DNA of 64,000 bases from Chamaecyparis obtusa (GCA_027943335.1 BSBK01001116.1:1210001-1274000), one strand, 5' to 3'; shown: positions 36,140 through 49,915, counted from the stretch's first letter. A program made the numbers and translations. Notes: generated from the sequence alone by a model not told the origin.

Positions 36140-37170
36140 TTGTCATCTATGCACCTTAATTGATAATGACTGATTTTTATGTGTCAATGAATTTGATTAT
36201 GTGCTATTGAATGTGCATAAATTATATAATGTGTTAATGAATATTAATGAATGTTGCGTGTTAATGAATCTTCTGTGTTAATGAATGTTATCATGTGATA
36301 ATTAATGAATATTACATTTTATTAATGGATGAAAGAATGAATGAATGTTAGATGTTAATAGGGAATTTAGAGTGATGTTGGGGCAAGATGAGCTTCCACC
36401 TTCATATGGTTGGCCTTGTTTAGTAGATAATATTAAACTATTATCAAAACAAAGCGAAGCTCAATAAGATTGTTCCTTATATAGGGTCTCAAATGTACCT
36501 AAACACTTGCCTCTAATTTATGCCTCCAATGGTTTTATTTATACAAATTCAAGTGTTTTATTATAGGTTGAAGAATCCACAAACAAGATGGAAGCTAAAC
36601 AACATATGTCTTTGTATGACCCTCCTTCCAAAAAGATTTTTTGAGTGATCAATGCGATGCTATAGGTAAACTAGTATCAATTCTTTTGTACCCATGTCAG
36701 TTGATTGACCCCATTTTGTATGGTTCTAGACTATGGTGCTTATCTTTCTATTATTTTTTGACTAAATTAGGAGCATCATACAATGATAAATTAGACTAGG
36801 TGTAATGTTACCACACTACAAATAGAAATACAAGACATCATTGCCATCATTTTTTAAACAGTGAGCTCCATCCTAGTCGGCTCCTATTGTGTATGATCGA
36901 TCTCTAGTTGACGAGGATGACAATATTTGTGCATGATCAATCTCTAGTTGACGAGGATGACAATATCTTGATCAGCATTGACTAGTGCTTATGTATTGGT
37001 TTGATTTGTTAGTGTTGTGCATAGATGACATTACTGTGAATGCCTCCTTGGTTTACAATTCCATCTCCAGGTTATGGCACCTTTGATTGGGTGTTTTGGC
37101 TTGTTGAGGCACTGATTTTCTCATTTTGTAGATCATGTATTCTTATCAATTGCAGGTTGCATTCTCACTA
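36140..37170. other. CACTA interior downstream of the transposase-type gene
   Basis: No gene recognised. It contains a 40-bp tandem duplication (about 36889-36968, TCTCTAGTTGACGAGGATGA twice) whose word GACGAGGATG recurs twice near the right CACTA end (60335, 60434), and many ATGAATG/GTTAATGAAT short words at 36180-36360. Confidence 0.45.
36889..36968. repeat. 40-bp tandem duplication
   Basis: Two copies of a 40-bp unit with GATC[GA]ATCTCTAGTTGACGAG and GATGACAATAT; three mismatches by eye. Confidence 0.8.
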
Positions 37171-37174
37171 TGAT

Positions 37175-38210
37175 CCACTTTTATCTCTAATACCACTAAA
37201 ACTACATCCTTGGTGATAGTAGAGGCCCACATTTTGATGTATGATTTATGTGCGTAGGTAGTCTACAACAACCAAGACCCCCAAAACTAAATGTACAAAC
37301 TAAAATCACCTGATTATAACCTAAGTCAAAAAAGGGTAATTAGTAAAAGAGGAAAAGAAACCAGATAATGGTCAAGTTGCAATTATTTTGCATATGGTAC
37401 ATACCAGAACGCATGTTGATATCAATGTTCATCTATATGAAGATTACCGAGTAAAATGTGTTGATATCTATTGTCTCATGTTTTCCAGTCAAACACCTCT
37501 CATTTCCCTTCTCCATATGCAGCAATGTGCTCCTTATGCCTCAACCCCAACTTTTCAAGGGTCTTCTTGATCACATCTATTCCACCATTGGTCTTCATAG
37601 ATTTTGTGTCGTCAAATTTGAGAATCTAATGATAATAAGCTCATTATTATGGTTAAAAAACTCTAGAACAAGACACATATCTTTTTTGCAACTATGAGTA
37701 CCAACCTATAATTTGTGTGAGAACCAACACCATTCCAATCACCCTAAAAGTGAAACCAAAGCTATATCAGATTTTATAAAGTGAAATGTCCAATGACAAT
37801 AAAGGAATGAAAATGATACAAATTTAACATTGGCTTGACATTTAAATACAAGATCATGAATCATAACTGATGCTCCAAATTGTGCAAATCAATATTATTC
37901 TTGATGTAGTGCCCAACAAAATATGACATCTCATTAAGTTTCACAAATCTTTGAGCATTTGTAAATCTGATGAAGTTACCAATAATATGCATATATTTTA
38001 AAGAAAATGAAACACAACCTAAATTGTATTTTTAAGAACAATGAAAGACTGATCTCAATTGGTTTGGGGTGAAATGAGATGGATATTTACTGAAAATTCT
38101 TTTACATCCTACCTTAAGAACACATCGAGAAACCTGCATTTGATTGTCTAATGAAATTCCAATAGATGGACCAACTTGGAATTCCCACTATTTTGGGAAA
38201 ACTGATGTAG
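37175..38210 (-). pseudogene. Glutamine synthetase gene relic (several exons)
   Basis: Minus-strand, collinear exon pieces. About 38205-38113: WEFQVGPSIGISLDNQMQVS then RCVLK and a GT donor, with TAG where the usual Gln of MPGQWEF stands. 37743-37706: a 38-bp exon between TTTTAG and GTTGG, GDWNGVGSHTNY. About 37608-37448: [34 protein letters not shown], then HETIDINTF, with stops and a GT donor. About 37260-37175: a decayed stretch matching the S-N-M-D-P-Y end. These are consecutive blocks of plant GS (ATP + glutamate + ammonia to glutamine, normally cytosolic or plastid). Exon order, the 38-bp exon and donors agree with plant GS genes, so a genomic piece was copied with its introns. N-terminal exons (including WNYDGSST) were not found. 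It lies within the CACTA element: a captured fragment. Confidence 0.9.
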
Positions 38211-39551
38211 AGCCCTCTAGTACACCTCTAAGGTAATCTTAGGCAGCCACAATAGGGGATGGGGAGATGATTGAATGACACTAAGATTGTTTGTAGATGT
38301 GTCATGTTTTTCTCCTATTACCAAGCATTCATTCTCCTTGCGATCCATAAACACTAGAAAACATTTGCATTTTTAAATATGAACAGGGTTGTGTTAGACA
38401 AAGACTCGATTTGCAACATATTTGATTCCTATCTTGTAGGCACATTTCAGTGGAAAATAATAAATTTCTCTATATATGACTTTTCCCAGAACCTTCAAGA
38501 TTATCAAAGGAGCAGCCTCCAATGAAATCAATCACAATTCAAATTGTGAGCTTGGGAGGAATTCATCAAGCTTTAACATCTCCAGGTATGAGTAAGACTT
38601 ACAAAGGCATTTTCTGGTTTTCTCACATATTTTTATTTAAATATTGGAGTTTTTCATTTTTCTATTTGACCAACTAAATGTTCTTTAGGAACTTTAGTTT
38701 TTTTTTAGACTAGCATCTATTTCAAATAGGGGAGTTAAAGATTTCTAACTTGGCTAGACGGTTGCCTTCTCTAATGAGTTGAGATTCAAAACTTAAGACT
38801 TTAGGGCTCTCTTGTCCGTACATAGCGTCGTCCCAAATGAGCAATTGACCTAGTCAGCTAGCTCTAAAATTACATTTGGATTTAAAATCATTCATATTGG
38901 TTCTACTAAATTTTGTTTTAGAGGACGTAAGTAGGTTGTGAGAATTCTCATGTTTGTATTCATTGGATCATATTTCTATTTCTAAAACTATAGTTATTTT
39001 TTCGTTTGTACATAAAAATGAAAATAGTTCTAAAGGAGTACCATAAGCTTTTTCATGCTCTCTTACAATGACGAGGTTCAAATACAGTGTAGACATTGTG
39101 AAACCAATTGAGGACACGACACTTAAAAGTCTTAAGGTCTTAACAAGAATCAATAATGTTACTTTTAAGAGGTTGGATAGCTAGAGGGCATATAATTTTT
39201 TGAATGTTGAAAATGTAATGGTAATTATATTTTAATTTACATAAGTTGGACATAACTAAAAATAGTTTGCATTGGTTGATGTTATTTAGCACTAAGAAAT
39301 TCTCCTGCTCTATTTTTATGTTTCATTTTGAACAGAGAAAACATGTTTATGATGTAAATCATTTTTTCTTTAGACCAATATAAGATGCATTTCTTCAAAC
39401 CAATGTAAATATTACATTTACAAACATCTAGTCACAAAAATAAGAGTGAACTTCAAAAATCTGAGACTATACAAATGATTTTATGTGAGGCAAGATGGAA
39501 GCAATCATCATGGGATTGGTGGAGTGTTATGGGGAAGTGATTAACATTGTT
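38211..39551. other. CACTA interior, no recognised gene
   Basis: May hold decayed introns or 5' exons of the glutamine synthetase relic, but no further GS block could be read. A 61-codon minus-strand frame at 38968-39153 has no family signature. Confidence 0.4.
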
Positions 39552-39556
39552 CTTAT

Positions 39557-40807
39557 TGTGTGTGTGAAAATTGTACCTAGCTGTAGACACAACACTTCAG
39601 CAAAACATTAGAGGTTAGCAAAAACCGAAATCTGCAAGTAATTGAAACTATGCTAACTAGGCGATTTACTACCTTCTAGTAGGTGTGAGTATGATGTTCT
39701 TAGATTGAAATTGAGATCAGTGACAATGCAACACCTAAACGAAGGATTTAAAATGATGAAAATAATGAAATATGAATGCAAATTAATCTATTTTTTCTAA
39801 TTTTTGATGCAATAGGATGAAAAAATTGTATGAAATTAATCTAGTATGAAATTGAAATGATATGCAAATTAATCTAAGAATTATATGGATTGATATGCAA
39901 AGCTATGAAAAACTATGAATTGATCTCACAAAATTGCCTGTCGCAAAATCTTTGTTCTTTAGTTGTAAATTCACCAGAGTAATTGTGCAAATTCGAGAGA
40001 TAATTTGTGGATAAATTGTGAAGAGTTGAGCCTTGTTTTTATAGAAATCCAGGGCTTGAGGATGCATTGAGAAAAGCCATAAATCACTCTTGATAAACTC
40101 GGGTTGATTTTTGAGTTAACAAGAAATTAAGAATAAATAAATCATAAAATCATGCAAAAGCAATTTTTTTCTCAAAATAGAGCTTTAGTTCTCTTTTTCA
40201 ACTCATCATCAAATGTTGAGTTTCAATTTTAAAATTGATTGTTAATTTCTAGTTGCCTTCTTTTCTGGTTGTGCATGATTTAATATGAATTAATTAAAAA
40301 TAAAGTGATTTATTCTCAACTTACCTGATTTTTTAATTAAAACAATTGATTTATGGGTTAATCAATTATTAAATCAAACTTTATTCAAAAACTATATTAT
40401 TAAATTTGACAACTGACTTTAATTAATTAAATAGGAATTTAATCAATTAGTCATAAGATTTTTTATTTATTGTCAAAATTAAATAATACAATTTAGGAAT
40501 AAATATAATTAAATATAATTAAATAATTAAGTGGTAGTATTAAATCTGATTAATTAAATATTCAAAATATTCAATTAATCAAACTTTAGGATAAATAGGA
40601 TTTATTGCCAAATAATCATTAAATTAAAGATAATTAGGATAAATTAGGAATATTGCTAGGAATATTCTCTGATGCAAAATTTAGGATAAAATCAATTAAA
40701 TTCGATAATGTGCAGATGTGCCTTAGGTTAGGACTTTTGTATCGATTTCATTCGATTTGAAGATGTAGGAGGTTAATGAACCTATAGCCCATTTTTGGGG
40801 TATTACA
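39557..40807 (-). mobile_element. Solo LTR H
   Basis: 1251 bp, TGTGTGTGTGAAAATTG at the left and TTTTTGGGGTATTACA at the right (minus-strand start TGTAATACCCC, a common gypsy LTR start). Flanked by CTTAT on both sides (39552-39556 and 40808-40812). A TATAAAAA box on the minus strand at 40036-40043 supports the orientation. No primer site or internal region adjoins it. The middle (40250-40650) is very AT-rich. Confidence 0.82.
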
Positions 40808-40812
40808 CTTAT

Positions 40813-43800
40813 ATCTAGAACAGTGCAATAGTTGGTTGCTTCTATTACGATATTACCCCTTTGAAATTTTGTGTGACCTCATTCTGACTATAAGAAAATT
40901 GAGTTAGGTTTTTTTTAAATGCCTTCTCATGTATAAATTAAGGATCTGTCACAATTTGGGATATAGGACCACCAACTTGGATATGGTCTAGCAGTAGTAT
41001 GATAGATTAGGTTCTTAACTAGGTTCTATGCATTGTTATGTCAATTGGACTAACGTATACATAAATTGGTAACTTTATGCCTGCTAAGGAGAGGTATGGC
41101 TTGTTACATGATAGTTATATTAAATCTCTTAATGTAAATTTTGTGCATACATAGGCTAACATGGGCTAAAACATAAGGATAATGTGCATATTCGATATAT
41201 TTATGATTTTAGATAATATGAGAGTAGCCTAGAGTGGTCATTCTAGAGGTCTCATTCTAGACCCTATCCACATACACTCCCACATCCACTAGATCCATTT
41301 GATTCAACTTCAAATCAAAACAAGACAATTTGTCAAGTTACTATCCTATTGTGACAATCATGAACATACTCTACAACTTTAGGTTGTTCTATCCCTTCCC
41401 TTGGGAACTTGCCTTCTCCAAGACCTTGGATAGGAAGTTAACTCTCTTCCCTACAATCTCTCAGGCCTCCATGGACATAGCACTCCTCAAATTTGTGGAC
41501 AAAGTCATATTATCACTTTTGAGATAGTCAGTTACACTATTCCCTGTGACTGTCTAGTCACTTCCTTGCTCCAAACCTAATCTCAATCTTTGCATGCTCT
41601 CCTGCACACACCATGGGGATATCATACACTGCCTCCATCATCACTCCCTTGATGATGGGCACTTTTTGAATGTACAAAGATGGAAAACTACATTGAAAAG
41701 AATCTCTACATACCTTAGTGAGGGATTAAGACAGTTTTTGGTAAAATATTGATATCTTTTGCTACACTCAACCAAAAACAACCATTAAAAATCCAAAATT
41801 CTCTAGAAATAGAAGGCTACCATACCTAAAATATAAACACTTAGAGAATGGAATTTTAGATAGAGAGAATCTTCTTTTAAAATGATTGTTATCAGAGAAA
41901 TCCAAAAATTTGTAGTGAAAACATTGATTGTATGCTTCAAAATTCTACCAAATGAATCCTTTGGACCATGCCATGATTCCTTTGGAAAATAAAAAGTAAA
42001 TAGGCCTAAAAAAATGACCAAACACCTTGGAAACTAACCATAAACTGACAAAATTCAGTTAGAACCGACTGCTCCCCTAATTCAACAATTACAAAAGATG
42101 TAAATTGTTTTCAAGTTGACAACTAAGGTTGTCAAATCAACACCTACATGTCATATTAGTGTTAAATAATTGTAAATGACTATAAAATACTTTAAACTAT
42201 AAACCAACACTTCATACTACCCCTTAGACCATTAGCCCTTACACATTGACCCTTATAGGGCTATTTGCCTTATCATGGAAACTTGAAACATATCAACTTA
42301 TTTTGACTCAAATTACATCACATTGGCTCTAATGGCAACAAATACAATGGTTTAGGACCTTAGGTCATTCCAATCTTCATTTGTTCAAGGTCATCCAAGT
42401 GACCCCCTAGTAGTCTTCCAAGTCCAAGGTGCTCGTGCACTAAAAATAATTGCTAAGTACTAATTAAATTCAAACCATCATTCAAATGCTTGTCAATGTG
42501 ATCTAACTAAATTAAAGCAATCATTCAAATGCTTATCAATATCATAGCATTGAAGCCATTGAATATTATCATTACCTAACCTGACATGACCTCTCCATTA
42601 ATATTGTTGATGTTAATGCCAGTGTACAGACATGCCTTGTACTAGGCATCAACAATATCAAGACCATAGGATTTATCAGCCCCAATAGCACAATAATAGG
42701 GTCCCTATTTACAAGCACCCTCAAAAAAGAATCAACAAACCAATAATGCAGTATGAATATAAAAATACCCTTATCATAATAAATAACTTAGGTGAATTAA
42801 GATATCTAGCATTTGAAGTTTGAATCTATATCCTTTCTTCCATACTAGAACAACATGATCTTGTTTATAAAGAGATAAAGAGGATGGAAAATGACAAGCT
42901 CCAAAGTCTTACATCTTGTAGATGAGTCTTTTCGTCCAAATATTGTTGTATGGGCAAAGCGTGGAGGGAAGTATTAGTGCTATGGATGTTACTTTTTACC
43001 CAGACTTCATCTTATTTAAATGCAATGGATTAATAAAAATGATTGTTTAAAGGAATTCAAGAAATCACATATATAGTTGAAAATTTAATTGAAATTTTTC
43101 CCTTTTTAGGACACAGAAATTTCATAAAGGTACACAAAAAAATAAAATATAGTTCTTAAAACTTCTATAGACCTATCTTTTTGTTAAATATAATAGAAAT
43201 GATAAGTCTAAACATACCTAAAAGTCTGAATCATAAAATTAATTTTCAGCCAATTCTACACCCAACGCACATATTTAATTGATCCACATTCCATTTGGGC
43301 ACACTCAATTTTTTTAATGGACTAAATTAAACATATATTTATGCACCCACTTTACCATGAATACTAAGGCCAATTTGCAAGAAAATATTAAGGGAAAATA
43401 AACCAAACAAGAAAATAAGATAAAAAATTCTATTGATCCAAGGGTTTAAAAAAAAATATAGGATCAAAAATAAACTAAGCAAACCATGTGCCTTGTTTGT
43501 TCATTGTTATAAGTATTGATCATAGCTATCTTTTTAGGAAGACAGAACTAAGTATCCTTATAGCTATGATAATGGATATAAGGATGCCCAAGGATTTTTT
43601 GGAGACCTTCACTAGCTAGATGACACAAGCTATCTCTTCTTGAAAAGGATGAGTAGAATGTTTGAAGTGGCACTCAGGATGTACTCTTATATGATGGGTT
43701 TTGTAGGAGTTAAATCACTCCAACTTGTAGTGTTGTAAATGAGGGAAGGTTGGCAACTTCAATCTCTTGATAGTTTCTAAAGAGATTAAATTTCCCATGC

Positions 43801-44705
43801 TTATGAATAATGATGAAGTCTAGGGGTCACCTATTTGCCCACATCTATGACTTGAAAAGGAATTTAGCTCCAACTTCCTTAGTTATTGGTTTTGAAGGCT
43901 TGATATTAGGATCCTCAACTTCTGCCATTATGATCATCCTCTTTTGTGCATAATACTCCATGTTCAAATGATTGCAAACCCTATGATTGTCCCACCTCTT
44001 ACCGTCCATTGGATTTCCTATTTTTGTCTACAAATGGTTGTTTATTTTATGCTTGGGTTGTTTCTTACTTTCTCTTTTGCTTGGAATCCTCCATGTTTTT
44101 TGCATAGTAATAGGCCTCCCACATCATCTTCATCCCTTGCAACTTTAGTTTATAATAAAATTTTGCATGAAGAGTGTGCTGGGACTCAAATTTGTAAGGC
44201 CCCTTTATGCTTGTGTCCTTTTGTTTTCTATGTGCTGTCTTACCCATTTTTGGGACATTATTGATAACTAATATGAGAAATCTTCTAAGTTGGGTCTCCA
44301 TGTTAAAGTACTGTTCAAGAGTGATAGGATCATGTTTTTTTCCTTGCATGGTCATCTCCACTTAGGGATCTTGACCAAAGGAAGAAAAACAAAGGGAAAT
44401 AATAGAAGTCCTGTAGTGGAAAATCAACTTCCCAGTGAACTTCACATTTCAAAAGTAAAATCTGGTTCAAATGACTTTACTCATGGTCGACCATTTATGA
44501 GAAACAATTGAATGTTTGTGGAAATCTATTTCTTGTTTGAATTTGATTGATATCTTCTTTAACATTTAACCAGTTCACCTAAGTTATTTTGCAGAAGGGA
44601 CTTCTTTGGGAATCTGCCCTTGATTTGATTTTCATGAGATCACTTAATCACTCTCCCATCTCTTCAATCTAATAAATATAGCTCATTTTCATTGAGTTCC
44701 ATATG
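40813..44705. other. CACTA interior, no recognised gene
   Basis: 3.9 kb without an assignable gene. Two minus-strand stretches look protein-like but unassigned: near 41660-41560 (VPIIKGVMMEAVYDIPMVCA) and 44361-44065 (98 codons, with FESQHTLHAKFYYKLKLQG). Given two clear gene relics in this transposon, these could be further captured pieces. Confidence 0.35.
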
Positions 44706-44710
44706 CAATG

Positions 44711-44912
44711 TGTTAGGATTAGGTAATACTCAGAGGAGGGGTGAATCAATATTACTGCACTTTAATTTAAACTTCAACCAATTATAAATAAACCATAACA
44801 ATGCTGAAATGAAAAGAACATATAAGCACAACACATTACTCATGACACCATGATTTGTTCTCGAGGAAACCCTAGCCAAGTGAAAACCCCGGTGGGGATG
44901 ATACCCACAACT
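44711..44912 (-). repeat. 3' LTR of C, left piece
   Basis: TGTTAGGATTAGG...GATACCCACAACT, matching 58284 onward. The last five bases, CAACT (44908-44912), are the target duplication made by B. Confidence 0.92.
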
Positions 44913-46030
44913 TGTTAGGAATGGGAACACTACGGGGGGGGGGTGTGAATCAGTGTTCACTGAATTAAATCTTTTTACTTAGCTCTTTAATCTTAACTTG
45001 AATGCTTAAGTACTAAAATGAACATCAACATAAATAAGAAACATGAACACAAAAAATAACACCAATGTGGTTAAGGGGAAACCCAAATAGGTAAAAAACC
45101 CGGTGGGAATTGACACCCACTAATATTCTGTACTAGTGTTTTATGATCCTTGTTAGAAGATCCTTAACCTTATTAGGAGTTGCTTTACAATATATTTAGT
45201 ACAGTGACCTGGTCAAGGGTCAAACCCTATTAGGAGTCTTTTAAAATAATCCTATTAGGGGTGGGGACACACTGTCCTAGAGCTCACTTCTCAAGTGGTG
45301 AAGGCTACAACCTTCTGATCTTAGATACACACTATATCTGTTGGATGAACTGGCACTATGACACTGCTTGTCTGATCAGTTCCTTTTATGCATTGATGCT
45401 TTGACCTCTTGCAAAGCTCTAATACATCTTAACAACTCTTTGCACACTTCTACTCTACTTTTCTTAACTCTATATCCACTTCCTTGTCTAATTACAATGG
45501 CGCATCTAATATTTATATGTGCATACAAAACAATTAACTAGGTTGGCCCTTTAATCGATTACACACAACGCTTCCAATTGAATTGGCTCAAGCGTGTTTA
45601 CAAACAAATTTAATTACATGTCTATAACCTAATTGCAATAGGTGCATAGCCCTTACACAAAAATGATATAACCGCTAACCAAAATACCAACAGTCGGCTG
45701 CTTGTTCTGTTCTTCTCTGGTATTCATTATCTGTGCAACTTGAACTCTCTGTATCTTCCTCATATTGAGTCTTCTAATCATGCGCTCTTAGACTTAGCAT
45801 GAATATGATCTTAGCAACTTAACTCCTAAGATGCATACCATAATTCTTTCTTATGCACGTGCGTTGATGCTCTGACCTTCGGGTACTCTGTATACTATCC
45901 AGTCTTCAATACTTAGCCAATTTATGATCTTCTCATCAAATGTGCTGACTCCAAAACACTATATGACTTTGTTGCCATAATGAAAACACTATATTAAGTC
46001 ATATACACTAGTATAGTCAACTTGCCAACA
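44913..46030 (-). repeat. 3' LTR of B
   Basis: 1118 bp, TGTTAGGAATGGG...CTTGCCAACA; a 10-G run at 44934-44943. Shares the AAACCCAAATAGGTAAAAA block and repeated TGTTAGGAGT words with the A-family LTRs. Confidence 0.93.
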
Positions 46031-46045
46031 ATCTCCCCCTTTCTC
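46031..46045 (-). other. Polypurine tract of B
   Basis: Minus strand GAGAAAGGGGGAGAT directly before the 3' LTR. With the preceding GTTGCCATCAATG it nearly equals the corresponding region of G (16346-16370). Confidence 0.85.
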
Positions 46046-46538
46046 ATTGATGGCAACAACGAAATATGGCAAAGTGACTAACTGTCCCTTAATACAAAAA
46101 ATACTTAATCATACTCTATCTTATATCTCCCTTATGTCTTCTTACTATACATTTTCTTTACATAGCTATAGCTCCATATTATATACATACTCCCCCTTTG
46201 ACATTAATGAAAAAGGTGTTACAAAACTGAATCTGTACAAGTACTTACACGGAAAGTACATCCTAGTATGCAATCTGTAAATTTTGGATCTCTTGCTTCC
46301 AAAATAAAATCAGTGCATTGATTGTTTAAAGATGGGCGCATATGGCATATTGTAGTTTCTCCATCTTCTCCAAATCTGAACTAGGACCTTGATCATATGT
46401 CACCATGGTGGCATCGATCTCCTTGTTATTCTGATTCAGCACATCTAGAGAGGGCGCAAGAGCATTTCTATGCTGAGTCTGCCTAGCCCTTATCTTTGAC
46501 ATCTCCTTTTCTACCTTCTCAATTTTGTCAATTTGTCA

Positions 46539-49492
46539 CTAATATACATTATTACACATGTATATATTAGTAGAGGGATCTTCTATTGACTGCCTCACCT
46601 TTTCAATCAAGGCCTCTGCTTCTTGAATCTTCTTGTAGTGGTCAGCTATCAACTTATCTTGATTCATACAGTCAACAATAATTCTTCTTCCTTTTGTTGC
46701 AAACTCTTTCAAAGTTGCTTGTCCAAATTTGAGTGAACTAAGGTCAAGTGCAAAGTTACTGACCAATTCACTTAGCCTTTTCTTTCTATACTTCTCTTCT
46801 ACAACTTGAGATGCAGATTCTTCCAAGCTAGAAAAGTTAGTTTTAAAGGCTGTGAGGATGTTGCTAACATCATCAACTGTACTGACCTTGGACACTTTCT
46901 TGTCTAAAGCCAACAGGTTGTTCAATATGTTCACTGACTCCATGAATAAGGGATTCCTCATCACTTGTTTCTCTTTGGATTTTTCCATAGCTAAGACACT
47001 GATCTTGATCAGGTCTTCTTCTCCCCATGAATCCAAACTGGTTGTGTCAGGTGTCAAACTTGACAACAATGAAGCTGAGTGTACTGGAGTGATAGGAGTA
47101 CTATCCATTACTTCTTGTTTGACTCTTATTTCAATAGATGATTTATCTATTGGTTCATTTTCTTTTATCTCTACTTCTCCTTTTTGTTTTTCTGCTTCCT
47201 TTTATTTTTCTTCTTCTTTTTTATCTCTTTTTCTTTTCCTTGTTCTTTCTTTTCTGTCACATCCTCAATCAATACTTCTTGTTGTCTGGGAGGAGTGTTG
47301 CTACATAGATTTTCAGCCATTTGAGTGCTTACAAAGGCTTCTTCAAACATGTCCAAATTAGTATCTGAGACCACCATTACAATCTCAATATTGTCAATGA
47401 AAATTGTTACATTCTTGTGTGCTTATGTCATAGGCGCGGACTTCTTTGCCTCTTTGGGTGCATCAACTACATGCACTGAATCCTGTGGACCTGTAGATGG
47501 TACATTTATGGTCTCTGACTCTTTTGAAAAAATTTTGGGCACTTGAGCTATGTGCGTATTAGTTGGATACATGTGCTTGTTCATGAAGACCTTCTCAAAG
47601 GCTTTATATGTTTCCTTTGCAACTAACTCAAAGTTTTTGTCCATTATATGTAAGGTTCTTATTTTTGTTCTGAGGTGTGGCTTCACCAGATCTAAAAACA
47701 AATTTTTCTCCTCTAGAGAACATACTGGAAAACTCTCATTTAAGATCTTCTCTCTTATTCTCAGATCTTTCTCCATTGTTTGTCTCTTTAGGAATTCTAA
47801 TATGTTCCAAACATTATCTGAAATCATAGTCTTCAGTTCTAGGACTGTCTTTTTGAACTTCAGCATATGTTTGACAATCATTCCATGAATTTTTGATTTA
47901 TCAATTTCACTATACTTCTCATAGAACTTCCCTACTTGATCTATCCTGCCTTCATCAATAATCCTTGAGCTCAACACCTTGAGACTAGGTTTGAAACTTA
48001 CTTCTGGAGGTGCTTGAGTGTTCTTTCTATTTCTTGTTGCTTGCGAGGATGGATGACTAGTGCTAATATCTTTCTTCCTCTTAGGTATTGCCTTATACTT
48101 AGGAGGAGCAGTAAGGTTAATGGTTTCCTTGGGCGCAGAAGTGGTATCATCTGTTTTACCCTTCAGATCATCAAATTTCTCAATTTTCACCTTCTTCATC
48201 TTTGGATCATCAAATTTTGTCTTTGTTGCAACTGCATTCTCTATTTCCAAAGCATTCTTCTCTTGCCTTTCTTTGTCTAGGTCTGATTGAGATACTCCAT
48301 GAATTTTCAAAATCTCTGAAGTAACCTTGGAAAATTTTCTTTTTATTGTTGTGATGTTCAATACAACATCTACTTCTCTTGTTTTCTCCTCATAAGTGCC
48401 CCATCTAGGTTCATTGGGGTCCTTAGGTGCTGACAACATAACTTGAGCATAAGCCTCTAGAATAGGCTCTTCAACTTCATATCCTAGTGGATGAATCCAC
48501 TTTGTTCTTTGTTCAACAACCTCCATGCATGTTGTAACAGTCTCTACCATAAAACAAATACTATCCTTGTATTTTTCAACTATCTTTTCAGGTATCCTAT
48601 ACCTCACCTGCATTTTCACTATGAATGCTTTCAACTCCAATTCCATGTTGTCCTTAAGGGTACTTTCTATGGATCCCTTAAGGTATATTTGTAGCATTGT
48701 GGGAATATATTTGTCTAGATACAAATCAGACACCTTTCCAAGAATATGGAAGTACATGTAGATTATTAGAGACCCAAACCTGAATATCTTGGTCTTGTCA
48801 TGCTTAGCTCTTATGTTGTCTATTAGCTGTGCGCGTAAGATCTCACACAAATTAAACTCTCCATTCTCTCTTACCAACCTTATTGCTACTAGAATGGTGG
48901 CCACTGACACATTGTTTACTCTATTGGTGTGTTGGAACCTATATCACAGTATCATGGACATCAATTTGATGTCTTTCTCCTCTATAGGCTCTATAGTCAG
49001 TCTACGCCTATCACTTCTTGATTTGAAAGTTTGTTCTACAAGTTTTCTGACATCCTTTCCCACTAGAAGAATGACGCCTTTCTTAGAAAGACCTGTCATC
49101 TCATGAATTAGGTCACTTGTGATCCTTACTAGAACTTCACCTATCTAGAATAGGTCATCATGAATCCTGCTAAGTAGAATCTTTATCCATTCAGACTCAT
49201 ATAACTCATATGCAGTTGTATATTCAATTATCAGATGGTTTTCAAGCTGCACATACTCATCCATGAAGGTTTTATCAGGTTTCATCATTGTTTCCATGTG
49301 CACTCTTATTCTATCCAAACCTACTGGTTCCTTCTTGCAATATATGTATGCCCTAATATCTTCCACATGCATAACACCCATGGGAGTGCGGGAGAATGCA
49401 CCTTCTAGGTCATCTAATGTGGACTTGAATGAATGCCTCTTAAACACATATCTCTTCTTCTCAGTGACATAAAATACAATGGGAGTAGCCAT
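46539..49492 (-). pseudogene. Long ORF of unknown function in B (ORF-X)
   Basis: About 980 codons in nearly one frame: 49492 to 47423 with stops near 49145 (TAG) and 48930 (TGA), then 47377-47171 in the same frame and 47108-46539 after a frame change. The N-terminus is MATPIVFYVTEKKRYVFKRH then SFKS and EDIRAYIYCKKE. A middle region has IHEMTGLSKKG, FNLCEILRAQLIDN, FRFGSLIIYMYFHIL, RYRIPEKIVEKYKDS, HPLGYEV, RWGTYEEK. A Lys/Ser/Thr/Pro-rich stretch follows, then helical HLRTKIRTLHIMDKN and a C-terminal DLIKISVLAMEKSKEKQ. None matches protease, integrase or RT. Element C has a homologue with the same block order. It faintly recalls plant-retroelement proteins annotated as putative plant transposon protein; I cannot confirm this. 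The role is unknown. Confidence 0.75.
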
Positions 49493-49915
49493 TACTTACT
49501 TGTATATCACTTTCCAAATGAGCTCAAAGACTTCTGAATCAGCGCGTCGGATTAGGGCTTCCGCAACTGATCAAATGCACTTGCTATAAATGGTGAATCA
49601 ATCTGCAATCCTCTACACTCAATTGCTAGGGCTCCTCTACTCTCCAATTGCTCTGAATTTGAATGCAATGAGAGATCTAAAAGCTTCTATGTACTTTAAA
49701 GTAAAAAATTTTCCATTAATGCTTGTCACATAAACTAGACTTTTCTTGAAAATCTCCAACTTTTTTTCTACTATCATTCAGGAAGTGCGCTCTTGCACAC
49801 AACCTTTATTATTTTCCAAAAGGTTAAATCCAAAGGCGCATACTCTAAGGGTGAGTATACCGGCCATGCAGGGATCTAGAGCTAAATTAGCTCCCCCTAT
49901 GAACCTGAGGGCCAT

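Noticed and set aside
36814..43732. A second CACTA-like pair: CACTACAAATAG at 36814 and the inverse ...CTTGTAGTG ending at 43732
   Set aside because: Flanking triplets differ (CCA and TTG), similarity of the ends stops after 8 bp, and no repeat or gene content supports an element with these limits.
46852..49106. Several plus-strand open frames opposite ORF-X of B (for example 46852-47361, 48789-49106)
   Set aside because: They are antisense shadows of the long minus-strand coding region, Ser/Phe/Leu-rich as expected from the complement of Lys/Glu-rich codons.
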